Part shown: positions 1 through 10,571 of the stretch, in pieces
Layout: each line of letters begins with the position of its first letter
How positions within the stretch are numbered: the stretch's first letter is position 1
Assembly (NCBI GenBank): GCA_963726125.1
Contig: CAVSBG010000008.1
Span: 1-64,000, forward strand
Direction of reading: 5' to 3'
From: JAMXLO01 sp963726125
GTDB taxonomy: Bacteria > Pseudomonadota > Alphaproteobacteria > Acetobacterales > Acetobacteraceae
Length of the DNA: 64,000 nucleotides
Translations under genes and position numbers: made by a program
Notes under the pieces: generated by a model
What the model saw: only the letters and a program-made list of their open reading frames with translations
What the model was told of the DNA's origin: nothing
Databases searched by the model: none

Positions 1-72
1 GATGCTATGGGGGTGGACGGTCGCAGCAGCATGTATCCTAGCGGTTGTCCAAACCCCATAAGGAACGATGCG

Positions 73-1226
73 ATGCCAAAGCAATCGACTGCGACCGCCT
101 TCAATCACGATAGCACGCTGGTGCTGGCACTGGAATTGGTGGCAAGGGATGGAGGTCGGGGCTGTGTTGCCGGGCGTAGCTCGCCGGCCGCGCCGCAGCC
201 TGCCGGCCCGCGACATGGCGGCGTTGCTGCGACAGATCGAACGCTGGAAGGCAGAAGTGCTGCGGGCCGGGCGAACCGTGCGCCGGACCGTGCTGGCCTG
301 CGAGGCAGGTCGCGACGGGTTCTGGATTGCGCGGTATCTGCTGGCGTGCGGCATCGAGGTGCAGATCATGCATCCTGCGAGCATCCCGGTGGAGCGACGG
401 GGGCGGCGGAGCCAAAACCGATCGGATCGATCTCGACATGCTGCTGCGGACGCTGCTGGCCTGGCTGCGAGGTGAGCCACGCGTGTGCTCGATGGTGCGC
501 ATTCCGAGCGAGGCCGAGGAGGACATGAGGCGGCCGGAACGGGAGCGCGAGCGGCTGGTGAGTGAGCGGATCGCACTGGAGAACCGCCGCGAGAACCTGC
601 TGTGCCTGCATCGCATCACTGGCTTCAGGCCGCGTCTGAAGAAGGCCGCGGTTCGGCTCGACGAATTGCGCAGTGCCGCCGGCACGCCTCTGCGGCCACA
701 GCTGCTGGCGGAGGTGAAGCGGCTCATGGTGCGTCATCGCCTGCTCAGTGAGCAGATCGGGGAGGTAGAGGCGGCTCGCGAACAGACGGCGGCGGCGGCG
801 GAACCGGACCACGCGATGCAACCGATCCAGATGCTGACCCGCCTCGTCGGGCTCGGACTTGCGACCGCGACCGGGTTGACGCGGGAGGTGTTCTGCCGCT
901 GGTTTGCCGATCGCCGCGCGATTGCCGGATTTGTCGGGCTCACCGGCACACCGTTCAACAGCGGTGGCAGCGAACACGAACAGGGCTTCAGCAAGAACGG
1001 CAATCCACGGGTGCGCCGTATCCTGTTGCAGTTGGCTTGGCGCTGGCTGCGCTTTCAGCCGGACAGCGCATTGAGTTGCTGGTTCCTCGAGCGCACCGGC
1101 GGTGCCAAGGGACGCATCCGCAAGATCATGGTGGTGGCGCTCGCCCGCAAGCTGCTGGTGGCGCTGTGGCGCTACCTCGAGACCGGTGAGCTGCCAGCCG
1201 GCGCATGCCTCGCCGCAGCCGCCTGA
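73..1226 (+). pseudogene. IS110-family transposase (RuvC-like DEDD recombinase), two frameshifts
   Basis: The reading begins with the ATG at 73 (MPKQSTATAFNHDSTLVLAL), which carries the usual IS110 N-terminal 'LALEL' strand. It shifts frame near 146 to continue as EVGAVLPGVARRPRR through MHPASIPVERR. It shifts again at about 410 to AKTDRIDLDMLLR, the acidic DEDD-domain motif. The C-terminal Transposase_20 domain is intact and has the diagnostic GTPFNSGGSEHEQGFSKNGN stretch with the catalytic Ser of the SGG motif. The family length is about 330-390 aa; the summed pieces give about 384. With two single-base shifts the element is probably inactive in cis, unless the shifts are sequencing errors. 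The family moves by recombination guided by an RNA made from the element itself. Confidence 0.85.
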
Positions 1227-1575
1227 ACGCCGATGGCAACGAATATAGGTGCGGACATGCAGATTGAACGCAAACTGAGAAACAGGCAGACGGTGATCAC
1301 CACCTGACGCCTGACAACCATCTGGGTGGGCGGTGCACCGTACCGGGCTATGGCTGAGATATGCCGCCGTCAAGATTGGTCCCGCCCCTCCAGACCCCTC
1401 CGGCCCCGCGAATGGGGCAACATCGTACCGAACAAATGGTTCCACCGGATACGAGCTTGCAGACCGACAGGTCTGACCAAAGGGGTCGCCCAGCATGCTG
1501 AACGCAATGACCAACGTGACCAACACTCACACCGGAAAAGGAACTGCCATCGCTCACAATCCGCTTGACAAGAAA
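1227..1575 (+). ncRNA. Candidate bridge/seek RNA region of the IS110 element
   Basis: These 350 bases between the recombinase stop and the right inverted repeat contain no convincing protein. IS1111-type elements are known to encode a structured RNA here that pairs with the element's own ends and with the target. The position and length fit that role. I did not fold the RNA or identify guide loops, so the exact transcript limits are unknown. Confidence 0.4.
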
Positions 1576-1595
1576 ACCCCCATACGAGCCCGGTC

Positions 1596-1730
1596 ATGAC
1601 GGGGTTGGATCATTGCGTGCGGTATGTCAACAGCAAGGGCCACTGGTATTACTGTTTGGCTAGCGGAATGCGCCCGTTGCGCCTGTTCGAACAATTCTAC
1701 GTGAACACCATGACAGGCGCGCCTCCGTGA
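1596..1730 (+). other. Short 44-aa open frame, possible gene remnant
   Basis: An ATG at 1596 just outside the IS right end opens a frame that encodes a hydrophobic/aromatic peptide (it includes KGHWYYCLASG) and ends at TGA 1728-1730. The composition is protein-like rather than random, but I do not recognise the family. It may be the 3' remnant of a gene interrupted by the insertion. The rest of the gap up to 2043 shows nothing I can name. Confidence 0.2.
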
Positions 1731-2043
1731 AGCACAATGCCGCGTTGGGCATGATTGCCATTGCAGCATTTCGCGAGGGTTGGTCTTGCAAGCCGCCGGG
1801 TCGGTGAATTTGCAGTTTTTACCAGCACTCACACGAATAGCGGCAATCACCTGCAATATGAGTTCGCCAGTGGCAGCCATCGTCGTCACGATGCGGTCGT
1901 GCTTTCCGGCGTCGCCCGGCAGATGGCGGGCGCTCCATGCCAATCACCTGATGTAACGCCTTTTTAACTCACCGCTCTGTTGCTGACGATAATAGTCCCG
2001 GTCAGCATACATTGATAATGAACCAGAATGGGAGCGGGTGGGG

Positions 2044-5000
2044 ATGAGCGGGACGGACATCGGTGACAAGCCGCCGCAGGCCGGGCTTGTCGATATGGGT
2101 GATATCCAGTTCTACAACGATCCGTCCACCCCAACTCCGACGTTCACGCTCACCCAGGACCTGACGAAATATCCCGGCGCCTTCAGTGAGATCGTGCTGA
2201 ACGTCACCTGGGCGCAGCTGCAGCCGAACGCCGTTGGGCCGCTCGAAACGTCGTTCATCCAACAGGCGACCAGCGAGGTTGCTGCCTACAATTTGCAGTT
2301 CGGCACTGACCTCGGCATCAAGCTGCGGGTTTGGGGCGGCTATACCGCGCCGGATTGGGCGAAGGCGATCGATGGGCCGCCGATCACCGTGACTGGCGCC
2401 GGCACTGTCGATCCCACCAAGGACCAGACGGAGACGATCGGGCGGTTCTGGTCGGCCGACTATCTGGATGCGTGGAGCAGCTTCCAGGCGCAACTGGCCG
2501 CCACTTACGATAACAGCTCGATGATCCTCGGCATCTCGAATACCACCGGTGCCGCGGCCACGGACGAACCGTTCGTGCCGCTGCATCCCGACCAGGTGGG
2601 CGACCTGGAGTCGGGGGGATACAGCGACGCGGCCGAAGAGCGGACGCTGCGCAACTCGATCGCCGATTACTCGAACTGGTCGACCACACCGCTCGACTAC
2701 ACGATGAACCTGTTTCATCAGGAAGACACCGGCACGGTGGTTTCCGACCCTAACTTTACTCTCGCTGTATTGCAGCTTGCGACGAATTCCAGCCATGTCG
2801 TGCAGGCGGGCAACCATGCGCTGAACAATCCTTGGCCACAGGCGGATTCCTTTGTTTACGCGCAGATGGCGGCGGATGCGGCACTGGATCCCAATACCGT
2901 GGCCGGCAGTTACCAGACTGCGTCACCGAAGGTGCTGGAGCAGGGTGGGACATCGGCTCCCTATGCCAACTGGGGCAGCGCGGTCGCGCAAGGCGCGGCT
3001 GCCAATGCGGGCGACATCGAGCTATGGGACGGGCCGAACGGGACAGGCTTCACGGGTCTGTCGCTCGACACGGTGGAACAGCTCGGCGGCACCTTGGCAG
3101 CTGGGATCGCGCCCGTCACCGGGGCGCCGGATGATGGCGCGGCGCTCGGCTTTGTCGCGCCCGGATTGGTCACCGGCGACCCAGGCAGCATTGCCCTGAG
3201 TGGCGTCGATGCGGTGCTGCTGGCGAGCAAATCGGTCCAGACGTCGTACACCGTGACGGTCACATCCACTGGCGGCAACACGCTGGAGGTCACCAACTTC
3301 CCAAACTTCGTCAACAGCATCGTCATCGACCACACCAGCGGCACCAGCATCAACATCAGTGGTTCGTCGCTGGCCGAGATCAATACGGTGCTGGCCAGCC
3401 TGACCGACACACTGCAATCCGGCCACGACGTGCTGAACCTGACCGCGACCGACGGCAGTGGCGATACCGCCACGCGCAGCATCGGGATCCTGGTGTCGGC
3501 TGCCGGGGTTGCTCCATTTACCGCGGGGGGCGGGACCCAGGACATCACCAATGCCGCCGCCACCACGACCTTCACGTGGACGGGGGCTGGATCGGATAGC
3601 TCGTTCACCGATCCGAGCAACTGGGCCCCCGAGGGCGTCCCCTCCGGCACGCTGGATACCGCAGTGTTCTCGGCCACCCCGAGCCTGGTCACGGTGTCGG
3701 GCGACGGCATGCCAGGTACCATGGTGGTGGACGCCATCGTGGTGCCTGGCGGCGCCACCACCATAACGATCGGCCAAAGCGGCACGGGCGATCTGGATAT
3801 CGCTGACCAGCACGGCAGCAGCGGTGAACTGCTGCTGGGGGGCGTGAACACATCGCTCTCGGTCGCCGGGGACCTCAACATCGGGGGGGCTGCTGGCGGC
3901 GATGGAGGCGATGGCGTCCTGCTCGCCAATGTGGCTCCGGGAGACCAGAGCACTGCCACCCTCACGGTTGGCGGCACCGTTCACGTCTGGGGTCATGGCA
4001 CTGCCAGGCTGGCCGGCAATCTGAGCGCTGCGGCGATCCGCACCGATCCGGGCGGAACCATCAGCGCCGACGGCACGCTGAGTGTCAGCGCCGCGGGACC
4101 GATCGCCAACAACGGCGCCATCGAGGCGGTGACCGATCAGACGGCGGGGCTGCAGATCCTGACGCTGGGAACCGCCGTGGCCGGCACCGGGCAGCTCGAA
4201 ATCGACCCTGGCGCCACGCTCATCCTCACGGACGCTGTCGGCGCGGGCCAGACCGTCGATTTCCTGCCGCCCAGCGCCGCGCAATTCTCCAACGATCCTT
4301 ACTCGCCGAGCACGCTGCTGCTGGAGACGCCGTTCGGCATGAAGGGCACGGTCACCGGCTTCACCTTTGCCGATAGCCTCGTGCTGTACCAGATCAACGG
4401 GGCATCCGCTGCGATCGCTCCCGACGGAACACTCAGCATTTTGAATTCGAGCGGCGGCACGCTGTACACGATTGATGTGCCGGGCACGGCCGGTGACCTG
4501 ACGCCTGTCACGACCGATGGCACGGTCGTGATCAATGGCAATACGATCGACACGACAACGGTCAACTTCGTCGCCAAGGGCCGTGGGCAGCTTCCATCGG
4601 TCTCTGTGCCCCCCGCGCTGCAAGGTGCGCAGGGCGTCGCAGTGCTGGTGCCGAATATCGTGCCGCTGACGCCGCTGCCCGCGTCGCCCGGCAACAACAC
4701 GACGGTCGTCGTCACATTGATCGCGGGAAGCGGTACGCTGGCTGCCGGCAATGATTTCGGCAACGCGACGATCTCGCAGATTGATGCGCAGACGCTGGTC
4801 GTTGCGGGCACGCTGGGCGCGGTCGAGCGCAGCCTGCAATCGCTGACCTACCAGGGCGCGACAGTGGGATCCGACACCATCCAGGTCTCGGTGTCCGATT
4901 ACGACGGGCAGTTGGCGTCGCCGATGACCATCGATGTGACCAATGCTGCTGATACCGCGATCCCGACGTTCAACTGGGCGGCCGCCGCTGGTGGCGACTT

Positions 5001-7177
5001 CGGCGATAACGGGAATTGGACCGACGGCGGCAACCCGGCGGGGACGCCACCTGGAGGCGCAAACGTCGCCGATTTCGGCTCGGGCGTTTACACAGTCACG
5101 GGTGATGGCGCCGTCGGACAGATCAACGTCAGCGGCACGGTTACGTTCACTGGACAGGACGTCGCCCAAGGAACGTCGCTGATCGGTCCGGCCATCATCG
5201 TCGATCACGGCGGTGCACTGACGCTGGCCGGAGGCGCCGTGCTGAGCTCATCGCAGCAGGCGGCGATCGGTCAGGACAGGCAAGGGCTGCTCACCCTGAT
5301 GCAGGGCGCGCTGTCACTGACCGGCGCTGCCAACACCGATGCGCTGATCATTGGGCAAGATGCCAACGCCGACGGAACCGTGTTGGATTTTGATCAGATC
5401 ACCGCGCTGGGCACGGTCGTTGTGGGCGACAACGGCACTGGCACGCTGCGGCTGCTCGGAGCGAGTGCGATGGTGTCGGATGGCGGCGGCGACATCAGCC
5501 GTGGCGGGGCAGGAGGCATTGGCGTTGCCGTCGTCGATGGCGGGTTCTGGACCAATGCCGGGCAACTGACTGTCGGCGATGGCGGCCATGGCTCGCTGCT
5601 TATCGGCGGAGCGGTGAATGGCATCACGGGCCAGGTCACTGCTTTCGACGTAACCATCGGCGCGCAGGCGGGTGCCAACGGCAGCGTGACGCTGGCCAGT
5701 GGTGACCTGCTGGTTGCCAACGCCACCGCAATGACCAGCACATTGGCTGTGGGCCTGGCCGGTTCCGGGACACTGGCGGTCGAGGGCAACGGCAACGTGA
5801 CGGTGGGTGCGGCCCAGATTGAACTGAGCAGCACGAGCAGCGTGACCAATGTTGGAACGTTGAGCATTGGTGGCGCGGCGGGCGGATTCGGGCTGCTGAC
5901 AATCAGCGGCGATGCGTCGGTGCTGGTGAATGGCAATGTCGTCGTGGGCGGGGGCACGGGAAGCGCGGACGTTGTGGTCGGACAGGCTGCGACCGATACC
6001 GCGCTGCTGGCGATGTCCGGCACATTGGCCATTGGGGAAACCGGGCAGGTCAGCCTCGGCGGTGCGCGGGACACGATTCGATCTGATGAAATAACGATCG
6101 GCGGCGGCGATCTGCTGTCGGGTGCCGGAACGATCTCGGGTGTTGGTGGCGGCAACAACACCGTGTTTCTTACCAACATCGTCAATGACGGGACTTTGGA
6201 GGCTATCGGCGGCAGCCTGCTGGTCTACGGGTCGGTGGTCGGCACTGGGCAGATCTTGGTCGAGGCGGGTGCCACTATCACCATGCAGGCCACCGTCGAC
6301 GCTGGGCAGACGATCGCTTTCAGCCCGACGGCCCACGCGGTGCTGAACGATTTGAGTGCCTTTGCCGGCACCATCACCGGCTTTGCCAAGGGCAACATAC
6401 TTGATCTCGCCAGCACCGCGGCAACCGCCGCTACCTGGTTGTCCGGTACCTGGCGATCGTTACTGCGGCGGAACGATCGATTTGAGTGTCGCCGGCAGCT
6501 ACGCGCCGAACGACTTCATCGTGCAGTCCGATGGACTTGGCGGGTCCGAGGTGGAACTCGCGTGTTTCGCTGCCGGCACGCGCATACTGACGCCGAACGG
6601 TACGGTCGTCGTGGAAGCGCTATCGCCCGGTGATCGTGTGATCACGATGGCGGGTGAGTGTCTGCCGATCCGGTGGATTGGCAGGCGCAAGGTCGATTGC
6701 CGGCGCCACCCGTATCCGCGCGCGGTCTGGCCGGTGCGCATCAAGGCGCATGCGTTCGGACCAGGTTGTCCGGAGCGCGATCTGTTTCTGTCGCCTGATC
6801 ATGCGATCTATCACGACGGCGTACTCATCCCGGTCAAATATCTGCTCAATGGCGCCACGTTGAGGCAGATGCGCACGGCGCGGGTGGATTACTTTCATCT
6901 GGAACTGTCGAGGCACGACGTGGTGCTGGCGGAAGGGTTGCCGAGCGAAACGTTTCTGGATTTCGGGAATCGCGCGGCGTTCGGCAATGCTCCTGGCGCG
7001 GTGCAACTGCATCCGGATTTCAGCGGCGCCGATACTTCGCTGTCGTGGGATGCGCGGGGCTATGCACCGCTGTGCGTCGTCGGGGCGCAGGTGGAGCGGT
7101 TGCGGGACCAACTTGCGGCACGGGCGCGACGTTGGCGCAGCGATGGTCGCGGACGACAGGGCATGGCGCGGAAATAG
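2044..7177 (+). CDS. Giant secreted beta-repeat protein with glycosidase-like N-terminus and C-terminal Hint domain (frameshifted)
   Basis: The ATG at 2044 is preferred over the GTG at 2038 because GGGAG at 2030-2034 sits 9 bases upstream. About the first 380 residues look like a TIM-barrel glycoside-hydrolase-type domain (Trp-rich, with 'VLNVTWAQLQPN' and 'LGIKLRVWGGYTAPDWA'). A cadherin-like segment follows (about 400-485). After it come long Gly/Thr/Val beta-helix repeats with two 'NW-P-A-F' passenger-type repeats (about 510-540 and 975-1010). The last 200 residues are a Hint_2 domain: the catalytic Cys opens CFAAGTRILTPNG, and the His lies in FLSPDHAIYHDG. No classical signal peptide is visible, so type I or another non-Sec export is possible. 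Two single-base losses near 6450 and 6465 break the frame. Restoring them gives LSGTLAIVTAGGTIDLSVAG, a smooth join. The biological role is unknown; surface or matrix attachment is a guess. Confidence 0.7.
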
Positions 7178-7200
7178 ACAGCGACACCGGCGGTGGTTTC

Positions 7201-10022
7201 ATGACGCGCATGCTTCCATCTCGACGGCAGGTGCTGCGAGCCAGTCTGATCGGCGGGGTTGCGGTGTATCTCGCGCCGCTCGCCAGCAAGGCGTTTGCGG
7301 CACTGTTCGACGCTGGACTGCTGACGACGCCGGACTGGAGCGCGCGGGACAATTCGCTGAAGTACCGTATCGACGCCATGTCGAAGGTGACGGGCGGGAA
7401 GGTATTTGCGCGGGACATCAGAGCACGCGACATGCCGCATTGGCCGCAACAGCAGGCGCATGCATTGGTGCTGCGGGTGACACGGGCCGATCGTCGCTAT
7501 GCCGGCGTTGATCTCTCGGTGCTGGATGCCGATTTGCGGGCTGACCGTGTGGTCACTTCGGCTGATCTGGTGCGCGACGGCCTATCGTTTCCGGAATTCT
7601 ATGGGGACGATATCCTGCTGCCGGAAGGCAAGACGCCAGCCTATCTGGGTCAGGCTGTCGCGATCCTCATCTTTCATGACTTCAACCGCTTCTGCGCAGC
7701 CAAACAGAAGTTGCAATTCAACGAAGTTGTGGTCCGATATGGCGAGACGACTGGAGCACTGCGGCGCGACCCTTGGGGGGCGTTCAGGTTCGTGCGCATC
7801 GGTGGCGCGACGCCGCAGAGCGATGACCTCTTCTCAGCGATGAAACAAGGCATGGTTTACCCGAGGTATGCCGATCACGAGCCGGTCTGGCCGGTGCCTG
7901 CACTCGATGGTGATGCCGGCGCGCAGGGTATGTTCCATGTTGATGCCATCGATCGCGAGCTTGCGCAGCCGCCGAGCGGATGGATGGTGCTGACACGCGA
8001 CTATGACAGCCAATCCGGCGACACCGCGGCATTGGAACCGGACAACGCCAACGGATGGTACGACGCGAGCAAGCAGGAACTGCACCTGGTGGTGCCGACG
8101 CAATCGCCGCAGGAAGTGGCTGAAGGTGCTGCTGCAATGTTGGCAGGCAGCAAGCTGGGCCTGAAGCGGCTGTTCCTGCATCCGTGCTTCACCGTTGGAT
8201 ACGGTTCCAAGGACCATTGCACCATGCCTTACTACGGCTTGGTGGCTGCGGTGTACGGTGACGGCAAACCGGTAAGGCTTGCCAATGATCGTTTCGAACA
8301 GTTCCAGGCTGGATTGAAGCGTCACCAGTTCCAGATGCATTACACGATGGCGGTCGAGCGTGCGACGGGACACCTGCAATCGCTCCGGGCAAAGATCACC
8401 GCCAATGGTGGAGGCAGGGCGAACTGCTCCGTTGTGTTGACGCTCGCCGGCGCTGCCGCGGCTCAGTCGATCTACTATTTCCCAAAGGCCGACATTGCGG
8501 CCACGGCGATCGCGTCCCGAGCCGTCGACGCGGGTTCGGCACGCGGGTACGGCGCACTTGAAACCATGATGGCGACCGAGCTGATGGTGGACGAGATCGC
8601 GACTGAGCTTGGCATCGATCCGATCGGCTTCCGGCTGCGCAATGTATTGCTGGCCGGAATGAAGAATGCCCAGGGCGCGATCGCGGACGGCACCCAACGC
8701 GCCGAGGCGATCCTCCGCAATGCACTTGTGCACCCATTGTGGACCGGTCGGGTCGAGCGCAAGCAGGCATACGAAGCGGCGAACCCCGGAAAGTACTATG
8801 GGGTTGGCTTCGGTTGCATCCAGCGGCGATTTGGCAATGGCGCCGAGGCGAGCTTCGCCGGGATCGAACTGTCACCCGACGGCAGAATAACGCTGTCGCA
8901 TACTGGTACGGAGATCGGGACAGGCGCATCGTCCGGCTTGGCGATAGCCTGCGCAAAGTGGCTTGGCAGGCCCGCCGATGTGGTCAACCTCGCGGTCACC
9001 GACTGGCCCGATCTGCCTGTGGAAACCAGCGGTGATCCGCACGCCATGGCCCAAGCGGAGCAGGATGCGCTGGCCGCGAAATCCGCGCTGGAGTCCGACC
9101 TTTGCGTCGGCCTCGAGTGCCAGCAATTCGTCGGTATTATTTCACCCACACGGCACGCGAAGCGGCGCGAATTGTCTTCCTCAACGGGCTTTGGCCGGCC
9201 GCGTTGGCCATCTGGGGCGATACTGCCGCAGCAGTCGTCTCGCAGACATTGCAACCCGAAGCGGCACGCTGGATTGGCGGTGCCCTGGTGCTGGAGGGAC
9301 GCGATCCAATACCACTGGGCCGATTGGCGGCGGAGGCACATGCGCGCGGTTTGGTGGTTGGAGCGGTTGTGCACGCTTTCAACCGATGGCAATGGGCCGA
9401 GGCTGATTTCATGGTCGGCGATGCGACCGTTCATGCGCCACTGGATGGCCTGGCCGTTCGCTTTGCCAACGGTCCTGGCGCGCCGAACCAGGCTGTGGCG
9501 ACGCCGCCGGGTGGTTATCGGGTGCTTGATCGTCAACGCGTGGCCTATCCGCCGACGCAGAACAATAATGCCATGGTTGGCTCTTATACTTCGGTAGGAC
9601 AGTTCGCCGAAATTGTGGTCGACAGCGGCAGTGGATGTGTCGACCTGCTCACTCATCACACCATTCTCGAGTGCGGCACGATGTTGGTACCCGAGCTTGT
9701 GTCGAGCCAGATCCAAGGCGGGGTAGCTTCCGGCATCGGCCTGGCGTTGCACGAATATCTGCCGCTGTACGAGGACGGTCCCGGGGACGGCACCTGGAAC
9801 TTCAACCGCTACCATCTGCCGCGTGGCAGCGACGTGGCGGTGTGGACGCAGACCGCCGAGATTCTTGCCCCGTTGTCGAACAGCGAGCCACCGAAAGGCA
9901 TGGCTGAGGTGGTGAGCATCCCGATTGTGGCGGCCATCCTGAACGGCATCGCGCACGCGATCGGCCATCGCTTTCGCAGTCTGCCGGTGATGCCGGACCA
10001 GATACTCGGCGTGCTGACGTGA
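7201..10022 (+). CDS. Xanthine dehydrogenase-family molybdopterin-binding subunit, Tat-exported, frameshifted
   Basis: This is the large catalytic subunit of a molybdenum hydroxylase. The start at 7201 gives a twin-arginine leader (SRRQVLRASLIGG) ending near AFA, so the enzyme works in the periplasm. The body shows two tandem Mo-binding domains and ends with the KGMAE segment that normally carries the catalytic Glu. Two extra bases break the frame. One lies in the AAA run at 9079-9081, after which NPRWSPTFASASSASNSS follows. The other is a G near 9134, after which YYFTHTAREAARIVFLNGLW resumes to the stop at 10020-10022. Without them the length is about 940 aa, normal for IorB-type two-domain subunits. 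The next gene starts inside its stop (10019), so the genes are translationally coupled. The substrate is unknown: an aldehyde or N-heterocycle is likely from the family. Confidence 0.8.
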
Positions 10023-10571
10023 CGCTGCCGCTGCGCCCTCTGACGGTCATGATCAATGGTCGCACATATGGTCCGATCGATGTGCCCGAGGGCATGATGA
10101 TGATCGACGTGCTGCACGAAATGTTCGACCTGACCGGCTCACGTTTGGGTTGCGGTCAGGGGATTTGCCATGCCTGCGTGGTTATTTGGGATCGCGACGA
10201 TCGTACCAGCGAGGAAGTGCCCAGTTGCATCACCGGGGCACACTTCTTCGATGGCAAGCGCATCCGCACGATCGAGGGGATCGCGCGCAGGGACGACAAG
10301 GGTCAGATCGTAAGACTTTCACCAGTGCAACAGGCGTTCCTGGATCAATTCAGCTTCCAGTGCGGCTATTGCACACCCGGGTTCGTCAATGCTGCGACGG
10401 TGTTGATCGAGCGGCTGCAACGGGCCCCCATCGCGCGCGCGGAGGTCGAAGGAACCGTCGCCTCGACGTTGGAGAAGCACATCTGCCGTTGCACCGGATA
10501 TGTGCGGTACCTATCACGCAGTCCGCGACTTGATCCTGGCGACACCCGGTCTGACGCGAGACGGCGGATGA
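10019..10571 (+). CDS. (2Fe-2S)-binding subunit of the molybdenum hydroxylase, frameshifted at its end
   Basis: The protein relays electrons from the molybdenum centre. It has the plant-type ferredoxin cluster motif (GCGQGICHAC plus a later Cys) at about residues 42-70 and the C-terminal alpha-helical cluster (CGYCTPG, then CRCTGY) at about 117-165, in IorA/CoxS order. As read, the frame runs into the next gene. Removing one C of the CC pair at 10510-10511 restores the usual family ending (YYHAVRDLILATPGL...). It also gives a TGA at 10569-10571 that overlaps the next start codon as ATGA. The stand-alone subunit would be about 183 aa. Confidence 0.85.

Larger units (their letters stand above)
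6..1584 (+). mobile_element. IS110-family insertion sequence, IS1111-like layout, decayed
   Basis: The boundaries are inferred from a 9-bp inverted repeat, TATGGGGGT at 6-14 and ACCCCCATA at 1576-1584. It encloses one recombinase reading frame (about 73-1226) and roughly 350 bp of non-coding right end. Short subterminal inverted repeats and a long non-coding end downstream of the recombinase are typical of the IS1111 branch of IS110. In that branch the right end encodes the guide (bridge/seek) RNA. A related motif, AAACCCC(C)ATA, also occurs just before the recombinase start (about 49-59), so the exact left edge could differ by some tens of bases. No target-site duplication is expected in this family. 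Confidence 0.7.

Noticed and set aside
410..420. Programmed frameshift in the IS recombinase
   Set aside because: IS110 recombinases are normally one frame, and there is a second unrelated shift at about 146.
3022..5208. Long open frame opposite the Hint protein
   Set aside because: It lacks motifs, and its composition is the complement of a repetitive coding strand.
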